Below, piece after piece: positions 19,669 through 28,607 of a DNA stretch of 64,000 nt (position 1 is its first letter; each line of letters begins with the position of its first letter). Below the pieces are notes generated by a model. It searched no databases. It saw nothing but the letters and a program-made list of their open reading frames with translations, and was not told where the DNA came from. Location of the stretch: assembly GCA_900319695.1 (NCBI GenBank), contig ONPN01000013.1:50314-114313 (forward strand). Direction: 5' to 3'. Source of the stretch: an uncultured Eubacteriales bacterium (GTDB taxonomy: Bacteria > Bacillota > Clostridia > Oscillospirales > Oscillospiraceae). The position numbers and the translations under genes were made by a program.

Positions 19669-21120
19669 ATGGCAGTTTTGAAAGGCTTAAAGCCAGAAAA
19701 GGTTTTTGAATTTTTCGAGTATCTCTGCTCCGTGCCGCACGGCTCGGGCAACACAAAGCAGATCAGCGACCTCTGCGTCAGATTTGCCCAAGAGCGCGGC
19801 CTGCGTTATGTACAGGATGAGTACAACAACGTCATCATCCGGAAGGACGCGACGCCCGGCTATGAAAACGCCGAGCCCCTGATCTTCCAGGGCCACATCG
19901 ACATGGTCTGCGCCTCGGAGCCGGACTGCGGCATCGATATGGCGACAGAGCCCATCCGCCTCGTCGTGGACGGGGACTGGGTCAAGGCGGACAAAACCAG
20001 CCTCGGCGCAGACAACGGCATCGGCGCCGCCCTCGCCCTTGCCCTGCTGGACGACGAGACGCTCAAGCACCCGAAGCTCGAGGTCGTGCTCACCACCGAC
20101 GAGGAGACCGGCATGTTCGGCGCGGACGGCATCGACCTGTCCGTCCTCGAAGGGCGCAGGCTCATCAACCTCGACTCCGAGGAGGAGGGCTATCTGACCG
20201 TGAGCTGCGCCGGCGGCATCCGCGCGGACTGCGTCTTTCCGGCGGAATGGGAAGCCGCCCCGGCCGGGCTGCGATTCTATGAAGTCACGGTCGACGGGCT
20301 CAAGGGCGGCCACTCCGGCGCGGAGATCGACAAGGGCCGGGCCAACGCAAACCGTATCATGGGCCGTTTCCTCTATCGCGCCGCCTGCACGACCGGGCTG
20401 CGCCTTGTCTCCGTCAACGGCGGCAGCTTTCCCAATGTCATCTCGCTCTGCTGCCGCGCCGTCGTCGCGGTTCCCGAGGACAAGGCGCGGGGGTTTGAGA
20501 AGATGTGCGCGTCTGACGAGGCCATGTTCCGGCATGAATACGCCGCGGCCGACCCCGGCCTGCGCCTGAAAGCCGCGCCCGCAGCGGAGACCGGGCGCGT
20601 GTTCTCCGCCGCGCGGACAAAGGCCCTGCTGGATATGCTGATGCTCGCCCCAAACGGCGTGCGGGCCATGAGCATGGACATCCCGGGCCTCGTGCAGACC
20701 TCTCTCAACCTCGGCGTGATCGAGACCGGGGAAGAGGGGACCGTGCTCCGCTTCCTGCTCCGCTCCGCTGTTCAAAGCCAGAAGGATCAGCTTGCGGCAG
20801 AGCTGGAAGCGCTCTGCGGGCTGCTCGGCGCGTCGTTCACCACCCACGACGCCTACCCCGCCTGGGAATACCGCCGGGAATCCGACCTGCGCGACGCCCT
20901 GTCCGACGCCTGCGAGAAGGTGCTGGGCCAGAAGCCGGAGATCACCGCTACCCACGGCGGGCTCGAGTGCGGCCTCTTCATGGACAAGCGCCCGGACTTC
21001 GACTGCGTCTCCATCGGCCCGGAGCTCCACGAGGTGCACTCCGTGCGCGAGCGGCTGAGCATCGCCTCCACCGAGCGCCTGTACCATATCCTGCGCACGT
21101 TCGTGGAGAACTGGAAATAA
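19669..21120 (+). CDS. pepD: Aminoacyl-histidine dipeptidase / M20 family cytosolic dipeptidase
   Basis: A 483-residue M20C metallopeptidase. The N-terminus FEFFEYLCSVPHGSGNTKQI is typical of PepD; metal ligands lie in FQGHIDMVCA (His), LGADNGIGAA (Asp) and TTDEETGMFGA (catalytic Glu pair), with a further NLDSEE and a C-terminal HGGLECGLF. It cleaves Xaa-His and other dipeptides in the cytoplasm. GAGGAGGA lies five bases before the ATG; the longer ORF from 19519 belongs to the upstream gene's region. Its start lies 16 bases after the hairpin that ends the transporter operon, so peptide use and import may be partly co-expressed, though this is not shown. Confidence 0.92.
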   Translation: MAVLKGLKPEKVFEFFEYLCSVPHGSGNTKQISDLCVRFAQERGLRYVQDEYNNVIIRKDATPGYENAEPLIFQGHIDMVCASEPDCGIDMATEPIRLVVDGDWVKADKTSLGADNGIGAALALALLDDETLKHPKLEVVLTTDEETGMFGADGIDLSVLEGRRLINLDSEEEGYLTVSCAGGIRADCVFPAEWEAAPAGLRFYEVTVDGLKGGHSGAEIDKGRANANRIMGRFLYRAACTTGLRLVSVNGGSFPNVISLCCRAVVAVPEDKARGFEKMCASDEAMFRHEYAAADPGLRLKAAPAAETGRVFSAARTKALLDMLMLAPNGVRAMSMDIPGLVQTSLNLGVIETGEEGTVLRFLLRSAVQSQKDQLAAELEALCGLLGASFTTHDAYPAWEYRRESDLRDALSDACEKVLGQKPEITATHGGLECGLFMDKRPDFDCVSIGPELHEVHSVRERLSIASTERLYHILRTFVENWK

Positions 21121-21126
21121 CAGGCC

Positions 21127-21208
21127 GTAGGGGCCGATGCCCTCATCGGCCCGCCGATTCACGCCATTGTGCGCTGTTCGGCGGGTCGATCTGGGGATCG
21201 ACCCCTAC
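21127..21208 (+). repeat. Dispersed palindromic repeat, family B copy 1
   Basis: An 82-bp element starting GTAGGGGCCGATGCCCTCAT and ending GGGGATCGACCCCTAC. GTAGGGG and CCCCTAC form terminal inverted repeats. The same arrangement, with only the middle differing, recurs at 28770-28851. Confidence 0.85.
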
Positions 21209-21241
21209 TACGTTGTTTCTTATAAAACTTGGTGTTATGCC

Positions 21242-21382
21242 GTAGGGGCGGCTATCAGCCGCCCGGCAGAGCAATGTCGTTTTTCTGCTTTTTGTTGGGC
21301 GAATCCGTACAGCCTGCGGATTCGCCCAACGGTTCGCACCTGTTGTCGATTCTCCGCGCGGGCGGATGCTATCCGCCCCTAC
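21242..21382 (+). repeat. Related palindromic repeat with GTAGGGGCGG ends
   Basis: A 141-bp element with GTAGGGGCGG at the left and CCGCCCCTAC at the right end, containing inner hairpins GGGCGGCT...AGCCGCCC-like and TTGGGCGAATCCG/CGGATTCGCCCAA. It shares its ends with family B but not its interior. Together with the neighbouring copy it fills most of the 379-base spacer 21121-21499, in which no gene is seen. Confidence 0.75.
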
Positions 21383-21499
21383 GATGATAATCGTACAGTT
21401 TTATCGGAAACAAAGTACTGCGATCTTTCCAACGCAAGGTTTTGCTCATACACGGCCTCACCCGACAATACGATAAAAATGGGGGGGAGGGGCGTTTTC

Positions 21500-22072
21500 A
21501 TGGATCGCAGACGACTGACGCTGAGCCTTGCCGCGGTGCTTGCGGCGCTGTGCCTTTACTATCGAGGTGACCTTGCGCTGCTGCCGCTGCTCCTGCTGCC
21601 GGCTGCGGCACACGAGCTGTCGCATGTGCTGGCGCTCCGGCTGCTGGGGCGGCGCATCACGTCCTTTCGCCTTGACGCCCAGGGCTTCGTGATCGGCTGC
21701 ACCGGCGGCTCCGCGCTGTCCGACGTCCTGATCGCTCTGGCGGGGCCGCTGGGCGGCGTCGTGTACGCGCTGCTCGCCGAGCGGGCGGGGATAGACTGGT
21801 TTTCGCAGAGCGCGGGGGTGAGTCTGCTGCTGTCGGCGTTTAATCTGCTGCCCATCCTGCCCCTCGACGGCGGGCGCGTGTTCTCTGTCCTGTGCGCCGA
21901 ACACCGCGGTCTGTATCGGGCCGTCAGCGGCGTGCTGCTGGCCCTGCTGCTCTTCGGCGGCGTTTTCCTCGCCGTGTGGAAGAAGAGTACGGTTCCGCTC
22001 GCCGCGGCGCTCTGGCTGCTGTTTTTACGCCGGGATGAGGAAACACTTGTAAAAAGCGGGGAAATCAGATAG
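21500..22072 (+). CDS. Small M50 site-2 protease (SpoIVFB-like)
   Basis: A 190-residue membrane metalloprotease. The zinc motif HELSH lies near residue 38 (AAAHELSHVLALRLLG), and the third ligand motif PLDGGRVFSVL near 119. Hydrophobic segments surround both, giving the compact M50B core without a PDZ or CBS domain. The size and motifs resemble SpoIVFB, which cleaves pro-sigma-K in the mother cell of Bacillus, but the partner SpoIVFA is not next to it, so this identity is tentative. GGGAGGGG lies about nine bases before the ATG at 21500. The long upstream extension to 21137 is rejected as it runs through repeats. Confidence 0.82.
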   Translation: MDRRRLTLSLAAVLAALCLYYRGDLALLPLLLLPAAAHELSHVLALRLLGRRITSFRLDAQGFVIGCTGGSALSDVLIALAGPLGGVVYALLAERAGIDWFSQSAGVSLLLSAFNLLPILPLDGGRVFSVLCAEHRGLYRAVSGVLLALLLFGGVFLAVWKKSTVPLAAALWLLFLRRDEETLVKSGEIR

Positions 22073-22102
22073 AATAGAACAACTACAAAACAGGAGAGCG
22101 CC

Positions 22103-23938
22103 ATGGACAAACGACTCGAACGCATCCTGCCCCGCGTGCAGAAGCCCGCGCGCTATACGGGCGGCGAATATAACCAGATACTCAAGGACAAGACGAAGGT
22201 CGACCTGCGCGTCGCCTTCTGCTTTCCCGATACCTATGAGATCGGCATGTCGAACCTCGGCATGAGCATCCTCTACCATACCATGAACAGCCTCGACTAT
22301 GTCTGGTGCGAGCGCGTGTTTGCTCCCTGGGGGGACATGTATGAGGAAATGCGGAAGGCGGGTCTGCCCCTCTATGCCCTCGAGAGCGGGGACAGCCTCG
22401 ACAAGTTCGACGCGCTGGCCTTCTCCGTCGGCTATGAGATGGCCTATACCACCGTGCTGGATATGATCAATCAGGCGGGTCTCCCGCTCAAAAGCGCCGA
22501 GCGGACAGAGCTCCTGCCCCTGGTCTTCGCGGGCGGCTCCGCCGCGGTGAACGCAGAGCCCATGGCGGACTTTATCGACCTCTTCGTCATCGGCGAGGGA
22601 GAGGAGATGAATAACGAGCTTCTGGCCCTCCTGCGCACGGCGAAGCGGGAAAACTGGAGCAAGCGCGATTTTTTGCGCAAAGCCGCGCAGATCGGCGGGG
22701 TCTACGTCCCGTCCCTCTATGACATCGCCTACAACGACGATGGAACCGTCGCCGCCATCACCGCGAGGGACGGCGCGCCGGAGAAGGTCACCAAGCGCAT
22801 TGTCGTCGATCTCGACAGCTCACCCTATCCGACAAACCCCGTCGTCCCCTCCACCGAGGTGGTGCACGACCGTGTCAATCTCGAGCTCTTCCGCGGCTGC
22901 GTGCGCGGCTGCCGCTTCTGCCAGGCGGGCTATATCTACCGCCCCATACGCGCGAAAAAGCCGGAAACCCTGGTAAGACAGGGCATCGAAGCCCTCAAAA
23001 ACACCGGGCATGAGGACGTGACGCTCCTCTCGCTCTCCACCAGCGATTACCGCCCGCTGCCCGGCCTCTGCGACGGCCTGCTCGACTACTGCGAGAGCCG
23101 CAGCATCGGTCTGTCCCTGCCCTCTCTGCGGGCCGACAACTTCTCCATGGAGATCATGGAAAAGCTCCAGAAGGTGCGCAAGAGCGGTCTGACCTTCGCC
23201 GTGGAGGGCGGGAGCCAGCGCCTGCGCGACGCGATCAACAAGAACGTCACCGAAGAAGACCTGCTGCACACCTGCGCCATCGCCTTCGCGGGCGGCTGGA
23301 ATACGGTCAAGCTCTACTATATGCTGGGCCTGCCCACCGAGACGGACGAGGACATCGTCGGCATCGCGGATATGGCAGGGCGCATTCTGCACTGCTGGCG
23401 TGAAAACGCAAAGAACAAAAACCGGGGCGTGAAGATCACGGTCTCCACCTCCTGCTTCATCCCGAAGCCCCACAGCCCCTTCCAGTGGGAGCCCCAGATC
23501 ACCCGGGAGGAATATCTCAGGCGGGTCAACCTCCTGCGCTCAAGCATCAACTCCCGCAATGTGGTCTACAACTGGCACGACGCGGACACCAGCGTGGTCG
23601 AGGCCGTGCTGTCCCGCGGCGACCGGCGCCTCGGCCCCGTGCTCGAGGAGGTCTGGAAAAACGGCGGGCGGCTCGAAGCCTGGGGCGACTACTTCCGTTT
23701 CGAGCGCTGGATGGAGGCTATGGACAAGTTCGGCCTGTCCGTGCCCTTCTACGCCGAGCGGGAGAGAGGCGTCGACGAGGTCCTGCCCTGGGACATGATC
23801 GACGTCGGCGTGCGCAAGGCCCATCTTGTCCGCGAGCGGGAGAAGTGCTACGCCTCCGAGCTCTCGCCGGACTGCCGCCATCAGTGCATGGCCTGCGGGG
23901 CGCTCAGACTTATGGAAGGGGGAAAATGCGATGGATAA
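22103..23938 (+). CDS. TIGR03960-type radical SAM protein with B12-binding-like domain
   Basis: A 611-residue protein. The N-terminal third is a cobalamin-binding-like Rossmann domain (VAFCFPDTYEIGMSNLGM, then GGSAAVNAEPMADFIDLFVI); the radical SAM domain has CVRGCRFCQAGY with the CX3CX2C cluster near residues 270-280; the C-terminus is cysteine-rich (HQCMACGA). This is the long partner of the TIGR03960/TIGR03936 pair, typically adjacent to RNase G and rplU genes in clostridia. Its reaction is not known; an RNA or ribosome modification has been suggested by context only. CAGGAG precedes the ATG by six bases, and the stop overlaps the next gene by eight bases. Confidence 0.9.
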   Translation: MDKRLERILPRVQKPARYTGGEYNQILKDKTKVDLRVAFCFPDTYEIGMSNLGMSILYHTMNSLDYVWCERVFAPWGDMYEEMRKAGLPLYALESGDSLDKFDALAFSVGYEMAYTTVLDMINQAGLPLKSAERTELLPLVFAGGSAAVNAEPMADFIDLFVIGEGEEMNNELLALLRTAKRENWSKRDFLRKAAQIGGVYVPSLYDIAYNDDGTVAAITARDGAPEKVTKRIVVDLDSSPYPTNPVVPSTEVVHDRVNLELFRGCVRGCRFCQAGYIYRPIRAKKPETLVRQGIEALKNTGHEDVTLLSLSTSDYRPLPGLCDGLLDYCESRSIGLSLPSLRADNFSMEIMEKLQKVRKSGLTFAVEGGSQRLRDAINKNVTEEDLLHTCAIAFAGGWNTVKLYYMLGLPTETDEDIVGIADMAGRILHCWRENAKNKNRGVKITVSTSCFIPKPHSPFQWEPQITREEYLRRVNLLRSSINSRNVVYNWHDADTSVVEAVLSRGDRRLGPVLEEVWKNGGRLEAWGDYFRFERWMEAMDKFGLSVPFYAERERGVDEVLPWDMIDVGVRKAHLVREREKCYASELSPDCRHQCMACGALRLMEGGKCDG

Positions 23939-24590
23939 GCTGCGGCTGCGCTTTGAAAAGACCGGGCGCGCGGTGTGGATCTCTCACCTTGACCTGATGC
24001 ACACCATGCAGCGCGCTTTCTCCCGCGCGGGCTACGCGCTCAAATATTCCGAGGGCTTCAATCCCCACCCTCAGATCTCCATCGCCCTGCCGCTCTCGGT
24101 CGGGATGGCGAGCGTGTGCGAGATCATGGACTTTCGCCTCAACGGCGACGCCGGGCTCGGGGAGCTGCCCGCGCGCCTGACAAAGGTCATGCCCGAGGGA
24201 ATCAGGGTCACCGACTGCTATGAGCAGGTCAACAAGGTCGCCTTATTAAAGTACCTCGAAATCACCGGCGAATTTGAATACGACGAGCGCGACCCTTCCC
24301 ACATGGCGGCGGCCCTCGAGCGCTTCTATGCGCAGGACGCCGTCGTCATCGAGAAGAAGACCAAGCGCGGCCAGGGGCAGAGCGATATACGCCCCGCGAT
24401 CAAAGAGATCTCCTTTGCGCCGGGGGAGGGGCTGGTGAGGCTTCACGCCGTCATCTCCGCCCAGGAGCCGACGCTGAACCCCGCGCTGCTGGCAGACGCC
24501 CTGCGCCAGCTTGCGCCGGAGCTCTATCCGGATTACGCCCGCTTTACCCGTATCGAAAATTATCTTGAGAATATGGAGATTTTTCGTTAA
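23931..24590 (+). CDS. TIGR03936/DUF2344 radical SAM-associated protein
   Basis: A 219-residue protein starting MDKLRLRFEKTGRAVWISHLDL, with RAFSRAGYALKYSEGFNPHP and ISIALPLSVGM, the fingerprint of DUF2344. In other bacteria this domain is either fused to, or encoded directly after, the TIGR03960 radical SAM protein, as seen here with an eight-base overlap. It probably serves as its binding or delivery subunit. GAAGGGGG lies just before the ATG. The usual downstream neighbours (rne/rng, rplU, rpmA) are not present; the next gene is rplS with its own promoter. Confidence 0.88.
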   Translation: MDKLRLRFEKTGRAVWISHLDLMHTMQRAFSRAGYALKYSEGFNPHPQISIALPLSVGMASVCEIMDFRLNGDAGLGELPARLTKVMPEGIRVTDCYEQVNKVALLKYLEITGEFEYDERDPSHMAAALERFYAQDAVVIEKKTKRGQGQSDIRPAIKEISFAPGEGLVRLHAVISAQEPTLNPALLADALRQLAPELYPDYARFTRIENYLENMEIFR

Positions 24591-24597
24591 AAAGGGC

Positions 24598-24626
24598 TTG
24601 CATTGTATCCCAAATTGTGCTACTAT
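24598..24626 (+). promoter_or_regulatory. Sigma-A promoter of rplS
   Basis: TTGCAT (24598-24603) and TACTAT (24621-24626) are spaced by 17 bases. It starts only a few bases after the DUF2344 stop codon and leaves a leader of about 95 bases before rplS. Confidence 0.7.
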
Positions 24627-24632
24627 ACCATA

Positions 24633-24729
24633 GCTTGTGCGGCACACACCGCCAGGCCGCGAATAAGGCGGTCCGCTGTCAAGGCCGAGGCCCTCTGATA
24701 AGAACGTCTATATAAAGGATGGATCAAAA
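24633..24729 (+). promoter_or_regulatory. Structured leader of rplS, possible L19 autoregulatory leader
   Basis: The leader between promoter and rplS can fold with ACCGCC and GGCGGT pairing across GCCGCGAATAA, plus flanking GCGG/CCGC pairs, followed by an unstructured AAAGGATGG ribosome binding region. Firmicutes rplS genes often carry a conserved L19 leader at this position; I cannot confirm a match without a covariance model search. Confidence 0.4.
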
Positions 24730-25044
24730 ATGGATCTGGTTAAAATTCTCTCCGAGCGCTACACCAAGAAGGAACTGCCCGAGATGAACGTCGGCGACAC
24801 CGTGCGTGTTCTCGTCCGCGTCAAGGAAGGCAACCGTGAGCGCACCCAGGCTTTCGAGGGCACCATCATTGCCAAGAAGCATGGCGGCATCAACGAGACC
24901 ATCACCGTCCGCCGCATCTCCTACGGCGTCGGCTGCGAGAAGGTCTTCCCCGTGCACTCTCCCTCCATCGTCTCTGTCACCACCGTCCGCAAGGGCAAGG
25001 TCCGCAGAGCAAAGCTGTACTACCTGAAGCAAAAACTGATATGA
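24730..25044 (+). CDS. rplS: 50S ribosomal protein L19
   Basis: A 104-residue L19. Recognisable segments are [56 protein letters not shown] and the basic C-terminus [16 protein letters not shown]. It lies at the interface of the large and small subunits. It is about ten residues shorter than typical L19, mainly at the tail. It has its own promoter and leader. In many bacteria rplS follows rimM and trmD; here it stands alone and is followed by glycosyltransferase genes 26 bases later. Confidence 0.97.
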   Translation: MDLVKILSERYTKKELPEMNVGDTVRVLVRVKEGNRERTQAFEGTIIAKKHGGINETITVRRISYGVGCEKVFPVHSPSIVSVTTVRKGKVRRAKLYYLKQKLI

Positions 25045-25070
25045 TATGCAGACGGAAAGGGGGCGGACAC

Positions 25071-26210
25071 ATGAAAAAAGTGACGATCATCGCGCTGCAT
25101 CTCGCCTTCGGCGGGATCGAGAAGGCGATCTGCGCCATGGCAAACCTCTTTGCCGAGCGGTATGAGGTCGAAGTCCTCAGCTTATACGACATGCCGAACG
25201 CCCCGGCCTTCCCGCTGGATAAGCGCGTGAAGGTACGCTATCTGCTCTCCGATACCCCAAACCGCGAGGAGTGGAAGGCGGCGCTTTCCGGACACGATCT
25301 CGCGGGCTTTGCGCGGGAGAGCCTGCGCGCGGTGAAGATTTTACGGGACAAAAAGCGCGCGGTCATCGACGCGATCCAAAGCGTCGAGAGCGGGGTTGTC
25401 GTCACCACACGCCCGGAGGACAACGTGCTGCTGTCCAAGTACGGCAGACCCGGCGTGCTAAAAATCGCCCAGCTCCATCAGGATCACCGCTTTGACAAGG
25501 GGCTCGTCAAGGATTTCAAGAAGAACTATGGCGGGGTGGACGTCTTTGCCCTTCTGACCCCCGGCCTGCGGGACGAGGTCAGGGACATGCTCAGGGGACA
25601 TAACGATCACACCGAGCTCGTCTATATCCCGAATTTTCTGGAACACTTTCCGGAGAATACGGACAAGTACCCGCGTGAAAAAACCGTCCTCGCGGTCGGC
25701 AGACTCAACGAGGTCAAGCGCTTTGAACTGCTGATCCGTCTGTTTGCCGCTTTGCATGGAGAGTTCCCCGACTGGAGGCTCCGCATCGTGGGCGAAGGGG
25801 AGGAGCGCGGCAGGCTTGAGGCCGCGATTAAGGAACTGCACGCAGAAAATTATGTAAACCTGACCGGCCGTAAGGACGCCGACGGCGTGGAGGACGAGAT
25901 GCTGCGTGCCTCACTCTATGCCATGACCTCCCGCTCGGAGGGCTTTCCCTTCGTTCTGCTGGAGGCCCAGAGCTGCGGCCTGCCGGTCGTGGCCTTCGAC
26001 GTGCGCGTCGGTCCAGGCTTTGTGGTACAGAATGGCGTGAACGGTTATCTTGCCGCCGATATGGTGTACGAAGATTTCTGTGAAAAGCTCGCCTCGCTGA
26101 TGAAAGACGAGGCGCTGCGCCGCAAAATGGCCGAAGCCGCCAAAGCGCGCGCCTCCGACTTTTCCCGGGAAAAGGTCGCGGAGATTTGGTATTCGATATT
26201 GGGAGACTGA
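25071..26210 (+). CDS. GT4 family glycosyltransferase
   Basis: A 379-residue GT-B fold enzyme. The N-terminal domain begins KKVTIIALHLAFGGIEKAI; the C-terminal nucleotide-sugar domain contains LAVGRLNEVKRFELLIRLFA, IVGEGEERGRLEAAI and the EX7E-type SRSEGFPFVLLEAQSCGLP. It transfers a sugar from an activated donor with retention, most likely to a growing surface glycan. The ATG at 25071 follows GAAAGGGGGCGG; the ORF opens 30 bases earlier. It leads a cluster of three same-strand genes (glycosyltransferase, O-antigen ligase-like, GT2) with short or overlapping junctions. Confidence 0.9.
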   Translation: MKKVTIIALHLAFGGIEKAICAMANLFAERYEVEVLSLYDMPNAPAFPLDKRVKVRYLLSDTPNREEWKAALSGHDLAGFARESLRAVKILRDKKRAVIDAIQSVESGVVVTTRPEDNVLLSKYGRPGVLKIAQLHQDHRFDKGLVKDFKKNYGGVDVFALLTPGLRDEVRDMLRGHNDHTELVYIPNFLEHFPENTDKYPREKTVLAVGRLNEVKRFELLIRLFAALHGEFPDWRLRIVGEGEERGRLEAAIKELHAENYVNLTGRKDADGVEDEMLRASLYAMTSRSEGFPFVLLEAQSCGLPVVAFDVRVGPGFVVQNGVNGYLAADMVYEDFCEKLASLMKDEALRRKMAEAAKARASDFSREKVAEIWYSILGD

Positions 26211-26214
26211 GCGT

Positions 26215-27675
26215 ATGGAAAAAACAAACTCCTTTGCGGAGCTTTTCAAAAAATACTGGATCACGGCCCTGATCGCGGCGCAGCCGGTGCTGGACATCCT
26301 GGCCTACTGGACGCGCAGCCCGGACGGCACGGCGGCGGGTATGCTGCGCCTGGCGATCATGCTGATTTTGCCGCTGCACCTGCTGATCACCTTAAAAAAG
26401 AAGCGGAACTTTATCCTATCCATGGCCGCGATCGGCCTTGTCGGGGCGCTGCATGTGTTGAACTGCCTGCGTGTCGGCTACATCGACATGCGCTTTGACC
26501 TCGTCTACCTCGCCCGCACCATGCAGATGCCCATTCTTGCGATCTGCCTCGGCTATTATATCAGAGACGAGGAACGGCGGCAGGCCGCGCTGAACGGCAT
26601 GAAGCTCGCGGGCTTCATCCTCTTTGCGTCCCTGATCCTCGCCATTGTGACCGGCACCGCCACCGACACCTACGGCCCCGGTCTCGGCGTCAGCGGCTGG
26701 GTCATCGGCGAAAACCGCTGCGCCAACAGCGTCATCGTCGTGACCCTGGCTCTGGTGCTGCTCTACTTCGGCGTCATCAGCGACAAAGCCGTTTTGAATT
26801 ACCTCACCCCGCCGCTCATCGCTTTCGCCTTGATCCTCAACGGCACCAAGGCGTGTTATTACTCGCTGTTTGCGGCCTTCGTGGGCTTTGCGGCGTATTT
26901 TGTGATCAACAGGCTGCTCCACGGCGGAAAGCTCAAGACCCGCGTGATCGCGGTGCTGCTGCTCACGGCGGTGGTCTCCGCGGCGGTCTATCCCATCACG
27001 CCGCGCTGCAAGATCGAGATCACCCAGCAACGCAGCTCCAAGCGCCAGCAGGACGAGCTGGAGCGCATCATGCAGGAGTTGGGCTACGATCTTAACAGCA
27101 TGACGCTCGAGGAAAAACTGGCCGACCCCGTGCTGGTGCAGATCTTCGGCGACTACTACTACGATCTCATCTGGGCCATCATCCCGGACATGTTCGACCG
27201 CTTCACCTACGAGCAGGTCTGCGCCAAATACAGGTTCAACACCAACGCGGGCGAGCTCATCAATGTGCGGCGCATGAAATACAATTACGCCTCCCTGATC
27301 TGGGACGAGAAGGACACGCTGACCCACATCGTGGGCTATGAGCCGTCGGATGTCTGGTACGGCGCAAAGACCGACCTGGAAAACGACTGGCCCGCCATGT
27401 ACTTCTACTACGGCTACCTCGGTTTCGGGATGTATGCGCTCTTTCTGCTCTACTATGTGTGGCTGATCTTGAAGCGCGTCGTGAAGGACTTCAGGGGAGC
27501 GCTCACGGCGGAGAATTTCTTCCTGCTGCTGCTCTTCTTCCTGCACATCGGCCTCGCGCAGTTCTCGGGCTCGGTCATCCGCAGACCCAACGTCTCGGTC
27601 TATATGTCCCTGGTGATGGCGCTGATCTATTACAAGACCGTGCGTTATCCGCTTTCAAAGGAGCGACTCAAATGA
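26215..27675 (+). CDS. O-antigen ligase-like polytopic membrane protein
   Basis: A 486-residue membrane protein with roughly ten hydrophobic segments. A large extracellular loop (residues about 265-400, containing RCKIEITQQRSSKRQQDELE and DVWYGAKTDLENDWPAMYFY) sits between late helices, the usual layout of the Wzy/WaaL superfamily. Other visible segments are GSAVIR-type LAQFSGSVIRRPN near the C-terminus and NGTKACYYSLF in a middle helix. I infer a role as polymerase or ligase of a surface polysaccharide; sequence alone cannot separate these. It starts four bases after the GT4 gene and overlaps the GT2 gene by four bases. Confidence 0.75.
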   Translation: MEKTNSFAELFKKYWITALIAAQPVLDILAYWTRSPDGTAAGMLRLAIMLILPLHLLITLKKKRNFILSMAAIGLVGALHVLNCLRVGYIDMRFDLVYLARTMQMPILAICLGYYIRDEERRQAALNGMKLAGFILFASLILAIVTGTATDTYGPGLGVSGWVIGENRCANSVIVVTLALVLLYFGVISDKAVLNYLTPPLIAFALILNGTKACYYSLFAAFVGFAAYFVINRLLHGGKLKTRVIAVLLLTAVVSAAVYPITPRCKIEITQQRSSKRQQDELERIMQELGYDLNSMTLEEKLADPVLVQIFGDYYYDLIWAIIPDMFDRFTYEQVCAKYRFNTNAGELINVRRMKYNYASLIWDEKDTLTHIVGYEPSDVWYGAKTDLENDWPAMYFYYGYLGFGMYALFLLYYVWLILKRVVKDFRGALTAENFFLLLLFFLHIGLAQFSGSVIRRPNVSVYMSLVMALIYYKTVRYPLSKERLK

Positions 27676-28607
27676 AGCTGAGCGTTATCATCCCGGTCTA
27701 CAACGTGGAGAAATACCTCGCCGAGTGTATCGACTCTCTTCTCAACCAGACGCTCAGGGACATGGAGATCCTCCTGGTGGACGACGGCTCGACCGACGCC
27801 TCCGGGCAGATCGCGGACGACTACGCCGCGCGGCGCCCAGACATGATCCGCTGCCTGCATGTTACAAACGGCGGGCAGGGCCGGGCGCGCAACTTCGCTC
27901 TCCCACTGGCGCGGGGGGAGTTTCTGGGCTTTGTGGACAGCGACGACTGGGTGGAGCCTTCGATGTACGAAAAGCTCATCGCCGCGGCGGAGAAGTCCGG
28001 GGCGGATATTGCGGCCTGCGATTTTCTGGAGCGCTACGCCGACGGGAGCGAGAACGAGGTCCCCGGCGCGTTCCAGGATCACCCGCTGAGCTTTGCGGGC
28101 TCCTGCTGCAACAAGGTGTTCCGCACTTCGCTCCTCTCCGGCCTGCGTTTTCCGGAGGGACTGTGGTATGAGGATTTTTATTACTCCGCCATGGCCCTGA
28201 TCCGCGCGGAGAAGACCGCGTATCTGCGCGAGCCGCTCTATATCTACCGCCGGGGCCAGCCCTCCACCATGCACAACACGAACGCGAGAAAAAACCTCGA
28301 CATGCTCCAAATCCTCGACATGCTTGAGCCGGAGCTCACGGCGCGCGGGCGGAGGGGGGATTTTGAGTTCTTCGTCATTAACCACCTCCTGCTCGACACC
28401 ATCAGCAGGCTCTCTCGGCAGAGAACACCGGAGAGCGAGGACGCAATCAAGAAGTGCCGCGCCTATGTGCGTGAGAAAATCCCGAAGCTCCAGGCCTGTG
28501 AGAGCTACCGCGCCGAGTCGCGAAACCGGCGCATCATCATGGCCCTCAACTACAGCGGGCAGGAAAAGCTCGGCCAGTGGATTTTGAAGGTGAAAAACGC
28601 GATATAA
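27672..28607 (+). CDS. GT2 family glycosyltransferase
   Basis: A 311-residue GT-A enzyme. It starts MKLSVIIPVYNVEKYLAECI and has LLVDDGSTDASGQIA for the nucleotide-sugar and GFVDSDDWVEPSMYEKL for the metal-binding DxD-type site. The C-terminal part contains WYEDFYYSAMALIRAEK, typical of EpsJ/WcaA-like enzymes. It transfers a sugar, with inversion, in surface polysaccharide assembly. It overlaps the ligase-like gene by four bases (ATGA). Its stop codon is also the first bases of the 156-bp repeat, so the repeat inserted exactly at the gene end. Confidence 0.9.
   Translation: MKLSVIIPVYNVEKYLAECIDSLLNQTLRDMEILLVDDGSTDASGQIADDYAARRPDMIRCLHVTNGGQGRARNFALPLARGEFLGFVDSDDWVEPSMYEKLIAAAEKSGADIAACDFLERYADGSENEVPGAFQDHPLSFAGSCCNKVFRTSLLSGLRFPEGLWYEDFYYSAMALIRAEKTAYLREPLYIYRRGQPSTMHNTNARKNLDMLQILDMLEPELTARGRRGDFEFFVINHLLLDTISRLSRQRTPESEDAIKKCRAYVREKIPKLQACESYRAESRNRRIIMALNYSGQEKLGQWILKVKNAI

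Noticed and set aside
21137-21499. N-terminal extension of the M50 protease
   Set aside because: It is made of repeat DNA; the ATG at 21500 has a good ribosome binding site and a family-like N-terminus.
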